This document shows positions 1-8,332 of a DNA stretch of 64,000 bases, one piece after another. A program made the position numbers and the translations under genes. A model generated the notes under the pieces. It searched no databases and was not told the DNA's origin. It saw nothing but the letters and a program-made list of their open reading frames with translations. Origin of the DNA: Pelagihabitans pacificus (GTDB lineage Bacteria > Bacteroidota > Bacteroidia > Flavobacteriales > Flavobacteriaceae); NCBI RefSeq assembly GCF_009371985.2, contig NZ_VIKU02000001.1, forward strand, positions 1,550,001 to 1,614,000. Reading direction: 5' to 3'. Numbering within the stretch: position 1 is the stretch's first letter; every line of letters starts with the position of its first letter.

Positions 1-460
1 CCAGCCCGGGGAGTTTCAAATCAAAGGCCCCAGTGTCTTTAAGGAATATTGGCAAAAAGAGGAAGCTACCCAAAAGGCCTTTACCAAAGATGGTTGGTTC
101 ATTACCGGGGATATTGGAATGCTGAACGATGGATTATACAAAATTCTAGGTCGCGATAGTGTCGATATCATAAAGTCGGGAGGTTATAAGATATCCGCCT
201 TGGAAATAGAGGATGTCTTGAGAAAACATCCTTCGGTCAACGACTGTGCCGTGGTCGGAATTCCCGATGAGGAATGGGGCGAAACGGTTTCGGCCTGTTT
301 GGTCTCCGATGCGGAGAGCATCGACTTTGAAAAGCTGTCTAACTGGTTAAAGGAACACTTACCTACCTACAAAATTCCAAGGAACTATATCCTACGTAAG
401 GAGTTGCCTAGGAATGTATTAGGAAAGGTAACCAAGAACGATTTGAAGAAATTTTTCTAA
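1..460 (+). CDS. Acyl-CoA synthetase, malonyl-CoA synthetase (ACSF3-like) type, C-terminal part
   Basis: The frame is open from base 2, so this is the 3' end of a longer AMP-forming ligase gene whose start lies outside the window; the first ATG at 119 is internal. Visible adenylate-forming motifs in order are the GWFITGDIG core, the hinge region GRDSVDIIKSGGYKIS followed by ALEIE, and the C-terminal PRNVLGKVTK with the lysine that catalyses adenylation. The hinge wording is closest to what I remember of ACSF3/MatB malonyl- or methylmalonyl-CoA synthetases rather than long-chain ligases, so the likely reaction is ATP-dependent CoA thioesterification of a small dicarboxylic or short acyl acid in the cytoplasm. 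The substrate is inference. A small membrane peptide and a sodium symporter follow within 36 bases on the same strand, which suggests uptake and activation of one substrate. Confidence 0.8.
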   Translation, partial: QPGEFQIKGPSVFKEYWQKEEATQKAFTKDGWFITGDIGMLNDGLYKILGRDSVDIIKSGGYKISALEIEDVLRKHPSVNDCAVVGIPDEEWGETVSACLVSDAESIDFEKLSNWLKEHLPTYKIPRNYILRKELPRNVLGKVTKNDLKKFF

Positions 461-496
461 ACTGCCGTCAGTTCGGGCATAATTAAATGGAACAAG

Positions 497-616
497 ATGG
501 ATTTTTTGACACTATTCCCATACCTCGGCATCATCTTAGTGGTTGCGCTCAACGCCCTGTTGGTAATCAAAAGGGAAATCATCGTTGATGACAGCGACCC
601 TAATCCAGAACATTAA
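497..616 (+). CDS. 39-residue single-span membrane peptide, probable symporter accessory protein
   Basis: This short frame reads MDFLTLFPYLGIILVVALNA and ends in an acidic tail (DDSDPNPEH). One hydrophobic segment spans about residues 4-24, followed by KRE positive charges, so the acidic C-terminus should stay in the cytoplasm. Its TAA stop shares one base with the ATG of the symporter gene (TAATG, 614-618), the classic arrangement for translational coupling. Small one-span partners are known next to SSS-family symporters in bacteria, and I recall an annotated family of small symporter accessory proteins. That match is from memory. The frame is real on the strength of coupling, composition and position; its role in stabilising or regulating the transporter is inferred. 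Confidence 0.7.
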   Translation: MDFLTLFPYLGIILVVALNALLVIKREIIVDDSDPNPEH

Positions 617-2157
617 TGGCGTATCTAGAAAAGCACTATGTAACCTTACTCTTAACGGCGCTCTATGTAGGCGGATGCCTTTACATTGGTTGGTATTTCA
701 AAAAGAAGGCTTCCCAAGGGGTTGAGGGGTATTACGTTGCGAAACGGGAAATCCCGGGATGGGTGATTTCATTGGCCTTTTTTTCGACATCTGCCAGCAC
801 CAATACGTATATCGGTCAAGCGGGTAAATCTTTTGAGTACGGACTCTCATGGGCTTGGATGGGTTTTATATGGACCTTGTTCTGCATTGTTTCATGGCAG
901 CTATTAGGGCCAAAAATGCGGTTTCAAACAGCGCGGCTACAATCGTTTACCATTCCCGATTATTTCCATTTACGATACAAGAGTAACTTGGCAAAAAGTA
1001 TTCGTATCCTATCAGCTGTCATCATTCTTTTTGCAACGCTTTGGTACATGATCGGTATCGCCAAAGGGTGCGCCCATGTATTGACCTCGGTCTTGGATAT
1101 TCCTTACGGGTATGGAGCGTTTGCCATAATTGCCATCACCTGCGCCTATACCATCTGGGGCGGCATGTACAGTGTGTTGTGGACAGATGCGATTCAAGGT
1201 ATTATCATGTTCGGGGTGGCGATTTTAATGTTGATGATTCCCTTTCTATACGCTGGCGGAGTGGATAATTTGATGGAATCGATCAGTACTACCGATCATA
1301 TGACCAAAACTGGGGAGCCGATGAAATCCGGATTGGTGACCTTCGGGGAGCTCGTATCGTTTCTTTACATCTTGGGAATTGGATTGGCAGTAGGAATGAA
1401 ACAGATTTCCGAGCCCAAGAACCTTATTCGGTTTTATTCTGTCAACAATGCCAAAAGCATGCGCTTCGCCATGATATGGACACCTGTTTTTCTAGGAATT
1501 TCCCTGGTTTGTGTCATGGGCCTGGGCGCCCTGGTTCATGGAATGGCGACATCGGATGAGGCCGCATACCTCATCAACGATACCGATGAGGTGGTGGGTT
1601 TTATGCTTGATAAGTTCGATAATAAATGGGTTAATGGTATCTGCGTCGCAGGCTTGTTTGCCGCGGGAATGTCTTCTTTGGCATCGGTCATCATTATCGT
1701 CGGTACCGCCTTTGTCAAGGATATCTGGCACGTGATAAGGCCCATGCCTATTTCCAAAATCATTCCAAGGACCAAATGGTTTATGGCCCTCTATTGCTTG
1801 CTTGTTTACGCCCTGACGCTATACCCAATGGCCGGAATTGTGGAGCTGACTGCCTTCGCCGGGGCCGTCTTTGCCGCAAGTTTCTTTCCGGCTATTTTTG
1901 GCGGCCTTTATCTGAAATGGGGCACCGACCTGGGGGCCATGGCCTCCATGGTGATGGGAATGATCGTAAACGTGGTATGGCGTTTTGGATTTCGTTTTGA
2001 ATATGAGGCCCTGAAGGATGTTCACGAGATTATTCCCGCTTTTCTAATTTCACTAACGACCTATGTTGTGGTGAGCTTGCTAAGTGAAAAGCGAAAGCCC
2101 GATTCCAAGCATCTCAAGTTGATATTTGGGGGTTCGGACAAAATTCCTACTCTTTGA
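616..2157 (+). CDS. Sodium/solute symporter, SSS (SLC5) family
   Basis: A 513-residue polytopic protein with about thirteen hydrophobic segments, the usual length for this family. It should import a small organic solute with sodium across the inner membrane. Diagnostic features are the early GYYVAKREIPGW segment, FFSTSASTNTYIG in the first core helices, and AAGMSSLASVI near residue 349, which matches the SSS helix containing the conserved serines of the sodium site. The substrate cannot be read from sequence. The adjoining CoA ligase of malonyl type suggests a carboxylic acid, and the coupled 39-residue peptide is a likely partner. The last 11 bases overlap the convergent end of the NlpC/P60 gene on the other strand. 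Confidence 0.9.
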   Translation: MAYLEKHYVTLLLTALYVGGCLYIGWYFKKKASQGVEGYYVAKREIPGWVISLAFFSTSASTNTYIGQAGKSFEYGLSWAWMGFIWTLFCIVSWQLLGPKMRFQTARLQSFTIPDYFHLRYKSNLAKSIRILSAVIILFATLWYMIGIAKGCAHVLTSVLDIPYGYGAFAIIAITCAYTIWGGMYSVLWTDAIQGIIMFGVAILMLMIPFLYAGGVDNLMESISTTDHMTKTGEPMKSGLVTFGELVSFLYILGIGLAVGMKQISEPKNLIRFYSVNNAKSMRFAMIWTPVFLGISLVCVMGLGALVHGMATSDEAAYLINDTDEVVGFMLDKFDNKWVNGICVAGLFAAGMSSLASVIIIVGTAFVKDIWHVIRPMPISKIIPRTKWFMALYCLLVYALTLYPMAGIVELTAFAGAVFAASFFPAIFGGLYLKWGTDLGAMASMVMGMIVNVVWRFGFRFEYEALKDVHEIIPAFLISLTTYVVVSLLSEKRKPDSKHLKLIFGGSDKIPTL

Positions 2158-3346
2158 ACAAAGGTGTTTTGACCAAACTTATGAGCCCTTTATCCTCTTG
2201 TTTCAACACCCGTTTGCTGCGCAAATAACGATTGCGATTGAATTCGTCATAATTATCCGCTTTATTGTCCATACTGCTAATGCGAACTTTCCCGGACGAA
2301 TGAATAAACTGATTATCGCCAATCCACATCCCTACATGCACTACTTTTTCCCGGGTCGAATCTGTGGCCTTTCTTCCAAAAAACAGCAAATCGCCTTTTT
2401 CCAACAAGTCAAAACTTTGAATCGAATCGATAGGTATTCCGGTGTGCACTTGTTGGGAAGCATCGCGGGGAATCACCAAACCGTTTAGAAAAAAGACGGT
2501 TTTAGTGAATCCGCTACAGTCCACTCCTTTGGTGGAGGTACCACCCCAGAGATAGGGTATCCCCATCAATTGCTTTGAGGTAGTCACCAGTGACTCCCCT
2601 GAAGGCTCCATGGATTCCAGCCATTGTTGGTACGGTTGTGACTTGGAACCATCCACATAGCCGATTCGCCCGTCCGGGTACTTTACGGCATAGAAATCAT
2701 TTTGTTCGTCTAAAAGCTCCAGCACGTTTCCGGCTACGACATCGGACACCGGTTGGGAGCTCTTGTCCGGTCGCTCATAAACATGTCCGTAGGTTTCGGT
2801 ATAGATAATTTTTTTGGTGATTTTCCATCGTTCCAATTCATCTTCGGTCAAGGGGACGATACCACCATCGTCTACCCAAGCAAGATAGCCGTCGGGGGTC
2901 TGAATCAAGGACCAGTCCCCCTTTTTCTTGTAAATTTTGATGGGCGTTCCCAAGGTCGCCTGCGTCGCCAATTCTGCCGAATGCTTGGGATTGCTTCGCA
3001 AGTTGGCTACGGAGATGGTAATCAAGCCCCGTGTTTTTCCCTCCAAATCGGCCGATGGCAAAAGCTGAATACTGTCAATAAAGTCGATGTTGTCGTCGGA
3101 CAGTCTTTTCTTTAATGCGCTTACCGCCTCCGGTAGGTTGCTTTCTCCTTTTAAGAGATACTTTCCTTCTCTCGCAACCGCCTCCACCTGAAACAAGGCT
3201 ACCCGCTTGTCGGGTGCAAACTTATTTTTTATGGTGGAAATTTGTTCTTCTAAAAGTACTTTTTCAGCCTTTTCCTCAAGGTTCCCACACGATATCATGA
3301 AACTTAGTAGAAAAAAAAATAGCACCTCGCTGGTGATTAAACGCAT
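2147..3346 (-). CDS. SH3-domain NlpC/P60 endopeptidase, lipoprotein
   Basis: Probable cell-wall D,L-endopeptidase attached to a membrane by lipid. I chose the start at 3346, giving MRLITSEVLFFFLLSFMISC with a lipobox Cys at residue 20; the frame is open to 3430, but a -7-like element at 3363-3370 supports the inner start. Residues 21-105 form an unassigned N-terminal region, about 108-165 and 182-235 look like bacterial SH3 domains (VANLRSNP, HVYERPDK), and about 252-390 is NlpC/P60. The catalytic set is visible: Cys277 in DCSGF, His337 in HVGMWIG and His349 in FIHSSG. Length is 399 residues. The 3' end overlaps the convergent symporter gene by 11 bases. It probably trims peptidoglycan stem peptides. 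Confidence 0.9.
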   Translation of the reverse strand: MRLITSEVLFFFLLSFMISCGNLEEKAEKVLLEEQISTIKNKFAPDKRVALFQVEAVAREGKYLLKGESNLPEAVSALKKRLSDDNIDFIDSIQLLPSADLEGKTRGLITISVANLRSNPKHSAELATQATLGTPIKIYKKKGDWSLIQTPDGYLAWVDDGGIVPLTEDELERWKITKKIIYTETYGHVYERPDKSSQPVSDVVAGNVLELLDEQNDFYAVKYPDGRIGYVDGSKSQPYQQWLESMEPSGESLVTTSKQLMGIPYLWGGTSTKGVDCSGFTKTVFFLNGLVIPRDASQQVHTGIPIDSIQSFDLLEKGDLLFFGRKATDSTREKVVHVGMWIGDNQFIHSSGKVRISSMDNKADNYDEFNRNRYLRSKRVLKQEDKGLISLVKTPLFKE

Positions 3347-3362
3347 ACCAAATAGCTTTTGG

Positions 3363-3370
3363 TAAAAGTA
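3363..3370 (-). promoter_or_regulatory. -7-like promoter element for the NlpC/P60 gene
   Basis: On the minus strand this reads TACTTTTA, seven of eight positions of the Bacteroidota -7 consensus TAnnTTTG. It ends 17 bases before the chosen ATG at 3346. No convincing -33 TTTG was seen. Confidence 0.35.
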
Positions 3371-3428
3371 AGGAATAATTGAATTTGCCTTAAAACGAAT
3401 GGATGAAAACAAGGTTCGAAGGGAAATC

Positions 3429-3466
3429 AAAAAAGCGAATCAAAAGTACTTCTGATTCGCTTTTTT
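3429..3466 (-). terminator. Intrinsic terminator after the iorAB-type operon, bidirectional
   Basis: A 14-bp perfect stem (AAAAAAGCGAATCA pairing with TGATTCGCTTTTTT) with a 10-base loop and T runs on both strands. It lies 26 bases beyond the stop of the molybdenum-subunit gene and should end that minus-strand transcript before the NlpC/P60 gene. Confidence 0.85.
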
Positions 3467-3491
3467 TACATACTGTTTAATAAAATATTTT

Positions 3492-5696
3492 CTATCCGAC
3501 CACTTGTCGCTCGGAAATAAAAGGTTGATGATAGTAACGCTGGCCGGTAGCTTTGTAAAGCGCGTTGGCCAAGGCGCCGATCACGGGCGGTAGGGAAGGT
3601 TCTCCCAGCCCGGTCGGGTCGATACCGTTTTCAACAAAAAAGGTTTCAATTTCCTTGGGTGCCTGATTGTTCCTAATCAGGTTATAGGTGTCAAAATTTT
3701 CTTGATCGGGCTTCCCGTCCGTAAAGGTCATTTGACTATAGGTGGCATGACCGATACCGTCGATAATGCCCCCTTCAATCTGGTTCCTGGCACTCAATGG
3801 ATTGATAACGATACCACAGTCCACGGCACACCATACCTTGTCGATTGTCGGGGTGTCCCCTTCCATGGTCAAATCCAATACCTGGGCCACGTATGAATTG
3901 TGACAGTAATAAGAGGCAACCCCCCGGGCACTATTTCCATTTTTTCCTCCGGTCCATCCGGCTTTTTCCTTCACCAGTCTGAGAACACCTGCATATCTTT
4001 TGGGATCGTAATCATTGGTCTCAGGATCGCCCACTGGGTCGTTGATGGCCCTGTCGAACAATTCCAATCGGAATTCAATCGGGTCCTTTCCGGCCAACTC
4101 TGCGACCTCGTCTATAAAAGCTTGCTCGGCTCCGGCAATGAAATTAGATCGGGGGGCTCTCCAGGCGCCTGTGGTCACATTCGATTCCAGCATGTGTTTT
4201 TCTGCCAAGTAATTATCGACCGCGCCAGCGGGAAAGCGGTTTTCAAATACCAAATCGTCGTTCGTTCCAACTCCCCGGACGTGCCATGCGATAAGCTTAC
4301 CATTTTCGTCAAGCCCTGCCTTGTAGCGTACCTTGTAAGAAGGGCGATAGGTGCCTTGGGTCATATCATCTTCGCGGGTATAGACCAGCTTGATGGGTGC
4401 CTGCATCTTTTTTGAAATAACGGCCGCTTCCACTCCAAAGTGACCGTACAGCCGTCTGCCAAAGCCACCTCCCATCCGGGTCATCATGATATCGATTTTC
4501 TCCAACGGCATCTCCAAACGGGAAGCCAAGGTTTTCTCCAAAAACTCAGGGGTTTGAATGGGCCCTTTCAATTTTGCTTCTTCCGCTGTCACATGGGCGT
4601 AAAAGTTCATGGGCTCCATCGTATTATGCGCCAAAAAAGGAGCGCTATACGTGCGTTCTATTACCTTGGCGGCATTTTTGAACGCTTTGGGGACGTCACC
4701 GTCTCGCCGAGCGGCTTCTTTGGGCTTGCTATTCAATAATCGAGTGAGCGCTTCCTCGTGATCAGCGCTGCTTTCGAGCTTGGAAGTGGTCTCCCATTCA
4801 ACCTTTAAGGCTTTTTTCGCCTGCATACACTGCCAGGTAGATTCCCCGACCACTGCAACCAAGGTTGCGATGCCACCGCCATCCGACCATTGTTTTTCCA
4901 CGCCCTCTGGGTACACTTCAATAGGAAAAACATCCTTTATGCCCGGCATTGCCTTGACCGATTCCACATCCATCGATTTATAGGTCATTCCAAAAGCAGG
5001 CGGATGCACAATCATCGCGGTAAGCATGCCGTCTTCCTGGATATCAAGACCGAACATCGGCTGCCCTGTGACAATCTTTGGTCCATCCACATTTTTCCGG
5101 TCTGTACCGATGATGGTGAACTCCGTGGCTTCCTTTAAAGGCACTTCCTCCGGAATTTCGACGCCTGCAGCCGCCGAGGCCATTTCCCCATATCCGGCCG
5201 TTTTATTGCTTCCTTCATGGCTCAGCACCCCTGCTTTCGTGGTAATTTCGTTTGCCGGAACTTGCCAGGCAGCGGCAGCCGCGGTAATCAACATTTGCCG
5301 AGCGGTTGCCCCGGCCATCCGCAACCCTTCCCATCCTTGACGTATCGATTGGCTTCCACCGGCCAGTTGTCGCGTAAAAATATCGGTGTTCAATGGGGCT
5401 TGTTCGACGATGACATCGTCCCAATCGACATCCAACTCTTCGGCAACGATCATGGGCATGGCCGTCTTCACGTTCTGACCTATTTCGGGGTTGGGCGACA
5501 TGATAGTCACCATGCCGTTATCGGCAATTTTTAAAAATCCGTTGATATCGAACCATTCCTTCGGGATGCTTTTAAGTTGCTCCGGAGTCGGCTTACAGGA
5601 TGCCAGCCAACTAAAACCTAGCATCATTCCTCCTCCGGCTAGTGCCGAACTTCTTAAAAAGGAGCGTCTATTGTAAGTAGTTTTTACGAGTTTCAT
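3492..5696 (-). CDS. Molybdopterin-binding hydroxylase large subunit (IorB / isoquinoline 1-oxidoreductase type)
   Basis: A 734-residue xanthine-oxidase-family subunit carrying the molybdenum cofactor, the expected size for IorB-type proteins. The N-terminus has a twin-arginine export signal (RRSFLR, Arg10-Arg11), a hydrophobic stretch and then LASC with Cys34, so it may be a Tat-exported lipoprotein. Family motifs seen are GGGFGRRLYGHFGVE in the middle, GAWRAPRSN, and the C-terminal GLGEPSLPP with the catalytic Glu at 699. It hydroxylates an aromatic N-heterocycle or an aldehyde in related enzymes; the substrate here is unknown. The two-iron-sulfur partner gene lies 29 bases upstream in the same operon. 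No cytochrome or XdhC-like maturation gene is visible nearby. Confidence 0.88.
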   Translation of the reverse strand: MKLVKTTYNRRSFLRSSALAGGGMMLGFSWLASCKPTPEQLKSIPKEWFDINGFLKIADNGMVTIMSPNPEIGQNVKTAMPMIVAEELDVDWDDVIVEQAPLNTDIFTRQLAGGSQSIRQGWEGLRMAGATARQMLITAAAAAWQVPANEITTKAGVLSHEGSNKTAGYGEMASAAAGVEIPEEVPLKEATEFTIIGTDRKNVDGPKIVTGQPMFGLDIQEDGMLTAMIVHPPAFGMTYKSMDVESVKAMPGIKDVFPIEVYPEGVEKQWSDGGGIATLVAVVGESTWQCMQAKKALKVEWETTSKLESSADHEEALTRLLNSKPKEAARRDGDVPKAFKNAAKVIERTYSAPFLAHNTMEPMNFYAHVTAEEAKLKGPIQTPEFLEKTLASRLEMPLEKIDIMMTRMGGGFGRRLYGHFGVEAAVISKKMQAPIKLVYTREDDMTQGTYRPSYKVRYKAGLDENGKLIAWHVRGVGTNDDLVFENRFPAGAVDNYLAEKHMLESNVTTGAWRAPRSNFIAGAEQAFIDEVAELAGKDPIEFRLELFDRAINDPVGDPETNDYDPKRYAGVLRLVKEKAGWTGGKNGNSARGVASYYCHNSYVAQVLDLTMEGDTPTIDKVWCAVDCGIVINPLSARNQIEGGIIDGIGHATYSQMTFTDGKPDQENFDTYNLIRNNQAPKEIETFFVENGIDPTGLGEPSLPPVIGALANALYKATGQRYYHQPFISERQVVG

Positions 5697-5725
5697 TGTT
5701 GTTGTTTTAAATTCTTAATTGGCTT

Positions 5726-6190
5726 CTAGGCATTTTCCGAGGCAGCGGCCTTTTTAATCGCTTTTTTAATCCTGGTGTAGGTGCCACACCGACAAATATT
5801 GCCATTCATGGCCGTTTCGATTTCTGCGTCCGTCGGGTTGGAATTGCTTTTTAAGAAAGCACTGGCGTTCATAATTTGCCCAGCCTGACAATAGCCACAT
5901 TGGTATACATCTTCTTCGATCCAAGCCTGTTGCACCGGATGGTCGCCATTTTCGGAAAGACCTTCGATGGTCGTTATCTCCTGGTCACCCACTGTTGAGA
6001 TGGGCAACTGGCAAGAACGTACTGCCGAATCGCCCAAATGTATGGTACAGGCGCCACACTGTGCGACGCCACAACCGTATTTGGTTCCTACTAATTTCAA
6101 GTGGTCACGCAAGACCCAAAGAATGGGCGTTGTGGGGTCTACGTCTACTTGCTGACTCTTACCGTTAATGTTCAAATTAAAATTTGCCAT
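5726..6190 (-). CDS. 2x[2Fe-2S] small subunit of molybdenum hydroxylase (IorA type)
   Basis: A 154-residue electron-transfer subunit that passes electrons from the molybdenum site of the adjacent large subunit. All eight ligand cysteines are visible: Cys40, 45, 48 and 60 for the plant-ferredoxin-like cluster ([13 protein letters not shown]), then Cys98, 101, 133 and 135 for the helical cluster ([20 protein letters not shown]). The start at 6190 gives [17 protein letters not shown], the canonical beginning of the family. A longer frame to 6259 has a poor N-terminus, and a -7 element at 6222-6229 lies inside that extension. It has no signal peptide, so if the complex is periplasmic it would travel bound to the Tat-signalled large subunit. 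Confidence 0.92.
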   Translation of the reverse strand: MANFNLNINGKSQQVDVDPTTPILWVLRDHLKLVGTKYGCGVAQCGACTIHLGDSAVRSCQLPISTVGDQEITTIEGLSENGDHPVQQAWIEEDVYQCGYCQAGQIMNASAFLKSNSNPTDAEIETAMNGNICRCGTYTRIKKAIKKAAASENA

Positions 6191-6221
6191 GATAATTGTG
6201 TATATGATTGCCTTGAAGTTA

Positions 6222-6229
6222 CAAAAATA
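6222..6229 (-). promoter_or_regulatory. -7 promoter element for the molybdenum hydroxylase operon
   Basis: The minus strand reads TATTTTTG, an exact TAnnTTTG match. It lies 31 bases before the chosen small-subunit ATG and rules against the longer upstream start. Confidence 0.5.
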
Positions 6230-6398
6230 TAAGATGACTTGATACGCTTTAACATTCAATTGAAGGTCCCTTCCAGATTACTAGTGACGGTCAAAGTCAA
6301 ATTCATACCTCATTTGTATATCGACCCGGTGAAATTCGTTTTTCAATTATTATAAGAACCTATCGGTCTAGTTCCTATTTTGATTAAATTCGTCCTAG

Positions 6399-7625
6399 AT
6401 GAAAAAAATGAACGTCATCGAACTTTTTGCCGGGGTAGGCGGTTTTCGTCTAGGATTGGAACATTCGGGTCATTATAAGGTGGTTTGGAGCAATCAATGG
6501 GAGCCTTCAACCAAGACACAACACGCCTCCTTGGTCTATGAAGCGCGCTTCGGAAGTGAAAACCACAGCAATGAGGATATTGCCCAAGTATCTATCGATA
6601 CCATCCCAGATGCCGATCTACTGGTGGGAGGCTTTCCCTGTCAGGACTACTCCGTCGCAACCACCCTTCAGAACTCAAAAGGATTGATTGGGAAAAAAGG
6701 GGTGCTCTGGTGGAGTATCCACCGTATTCTTTCCGAAAAAAAACACCCGCCCAGTTATTTGTTTCTTGAAAATGTGGACCGCTTGTTGAAATCACCTTCC
6801 TCCCAACGGGGAAGGGATTTTGCCATCATATTGAAAAGTTTGGACGATTTGGGCTATGCGGTAGAATGGCGTGTCATCAATGCAGCTGACTACGGGATGC
6901 CTCAACGGAGACGGCGTGTTTTTATCCTGGCATATCACCGATCTACCGTCATATACAAACAACTTGAGGGAGAGGACCCAACCGAATGGATTCATACTTT
7001 GGGTACGCTCGCGCACTCTTTTCCCGTTGTCAAGGTCGTTCAAAAACCTTCTGAATTAAGAATAGATAGAGACTTAGTGTCCCTATCGAAAAATTTTAAT
7101 AAAAGACAAAAGTTATCCCCTTTTGAAAATAGTGGTATCTTCATCAATGGAACTGTTTTTACTTCGAAAACACTTCCAAATTACGATGGTCCGAGAATCG
7201 TTCTGGGAGATATTCTTCAAAATGGGGAGGTTACCGAAGACTTCTTCCTTCCGACCGAGGACCTTCCAAAATGGGAATACCTAAAAGGAAGTAAAAAAGA
7301 AATACGTACCTCCAAAAACGGCCATTCTTACCACTATAGTGAAGGTAGCATGATATTTCCCGATGCATTGGATAAGGCCTCAAGAACCATCATTACCGGG
7401 GAGGGCGGTAAAAGTGCCTCCCGTTTCAAACATGTAATCGCTACTAAAAAGGGCCTACGGAGACTTACCCCCGTAGAACTGGAACGTTTGAACATGTTCC
7501 CTGATAATCATACCCAACTAAGAGGCATATCCGATTCAAAACGTGCTTTTTTTATGGGAAATGCCTTGGTAGTCGGCGTGATCGAAAAAATCGGAGCCTC
7601 CTTATATGAAAAAATCAATTTGTGA
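6399..7625 (+). CDS. DNA (cytosine-5)-methyltransferase of a restriction-modification pair
   Basis: A 408-residue C5-cytosine methyltransferase. Conserved motifs appear in the usual order: motif I LFAGVGGFRLGLE (residues 9-21, AdoMet site), motif IV GGFPCQDYS with catalytic Cys81, motif VI LENVDR (Glu124), motif VIII YGMPQRRRRVF (about 165-175), then a target-recognition region at about 210-330, motif IX RRLTPVELERLNMFP and motif X FFMGNALVVGVIEKIG near the C-terminus. The next gene, a candidate nuclease, overlaps its last four bases, so the two are probably one restriction-modification unit protecting against foreign DNA. The recognition sequence cannot be inferred. Met4 (6408) is an alternative start. 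An imperfect dyad at 6356-6374 sits just upstream and might be an operator. Confidence 0.93.
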   Translation: MKKMNVIELFAGVGGFRLGLEHSGHYKVVWSNQWEPSTKTQHASLVYEARFGSENHSNEDIAQVSIDTIPDADLLVGGFPCQDYSVATTLQNSKGLIGKKGVLWWSIHRILSEKKHPPSYLFLENVDRLLKSPSSQRGRDFAIILKSLDDLGYAVEWRVINAADYGMPQRRRRVFILAYHRSTVIYKQLEGEDPTEWIHTLGTLAHSFPVVKVVQKPSELRIDRDLVSLSKNFNKRQKLSPFENSGIFINGTVFTSKTLPNYDGPRIVLGDILQNGEVTEDFFLPTEDLPKWEYLKGSKKEIRTSKNGHSYHYSEGSMIFPDALDKASRTIITGEGGKSASRFKHVIATKKGLRRLTPVELERLNMFPDNHTQLRGISDSKRAFFMGNALVVGVIEKIGASLYEKINL

Positions 7626-8242
7626 AAATGGCGCTTGTAAGCACGTTTAAATCGGACCTCAAGAAAGAAAAGTGCCTGTCGACATACCTCGATTCTCTAT
7701 ATAGGCTTCATTTGAAACACTATCATTTTGAACGTGTAGCGAATTCAAAACGGCAATTGGAAGGCATCGATTTAATCTTTAAAAGCAAAAATAGTGGCAA
7801 AACGTTTTTTTTGGACGAAAAAGCACAGCTCGATTACCTCAATGAAGACTTGCCCACCTTTGCCTTTGAACTACGCTATGAAAAAGCAGGCGTTCCAAAA
7901 AAAGGTTGGTTGTTCGATACCGGGAAACAAACCGATTTTTATTCACTTATCACAGGGATTTACTCGGACGAGCCGGGAAAATTTACCGCAGCAAAAATTA
8001 CTTTTGTAAACCGGAAAAAACTGCTTCGTTTCTTATCGGCCAGAAACCTGACTGAAAAAAGACTAGGCGGGTACGCCAAGCAGGAAGTGCGGTATCATGG
8101 GAAGGTAAAACTACAGGAATTGCACGAGGACAGGGAAGGGTATCTCTTTTTTTCAAGCCAAAACAAAGCTGAAAAACCAACTAATCTAATTCTTAAATTG
8201 GATTTTTTGGTAGCACAGCGAATTGCGAAACGCTTTGCATAA
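7622..8242 (+). CDS. Putative type II restriction endonuclease, PD-(D/E)XK fold
   Basis: A 206-residue protein I do not recognise by family. Two features support a nuclease role. First, it begins within the stop region of the cytosine methyltransferase: GTG at 7622 overlaps the TGA at 7623-7625, and ATG at 7628 is the alternative start. Second, residues 48-69 read GID (Asp50) followed after 14 residues by FFLDEKAQ (Asp65-Glu66-Lys67), which fits the D...(D/E)xK metal-binding core. The rest is basic and aromatic, with no signal peptide or membrane segment. Restriction enzymes diverge fast, so failure to recognise it is not evidence against the role. It should cut the site that the neighbouring methyltransferase modifies; that site is unknown. 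Confidence 0.7.
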   Translation: MKMALVSTFKSDLKKEKCLSTYLDSLYRLHLKHYHFERVANSKRQLEGIDLIFKSKNSGKTFFLDEKAQLDYLNEDLPTFAFELRYEKAGVPKKGWLFDTGKQTDFYSLITGIYSDEPGKFTAAKITFVNRKKLLRFLSARNLTEKRLGGYAKQEVRYHGKVKLQELHEDREGYLFFSSQNKAEKPTNLILKLDFLVAQRIAKRFA

Positions 8243-8332
8243 ATTATTGCAAAGGCCAGGTGATCTTTATGTCGGGTTTTTATTCCATCATCTTAACCGA
8301 TGGTCGTTTCCGTATATTACTATAAAAATGAG

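Noticed and set aside
6356..6374. Dyad before the methyltransferase as a controller-protein (C-box) operator.
   Set aside because: No controller gene is present and the dyad is imperfect, so it is mentioned only as a possible operator and not listed as a feature.
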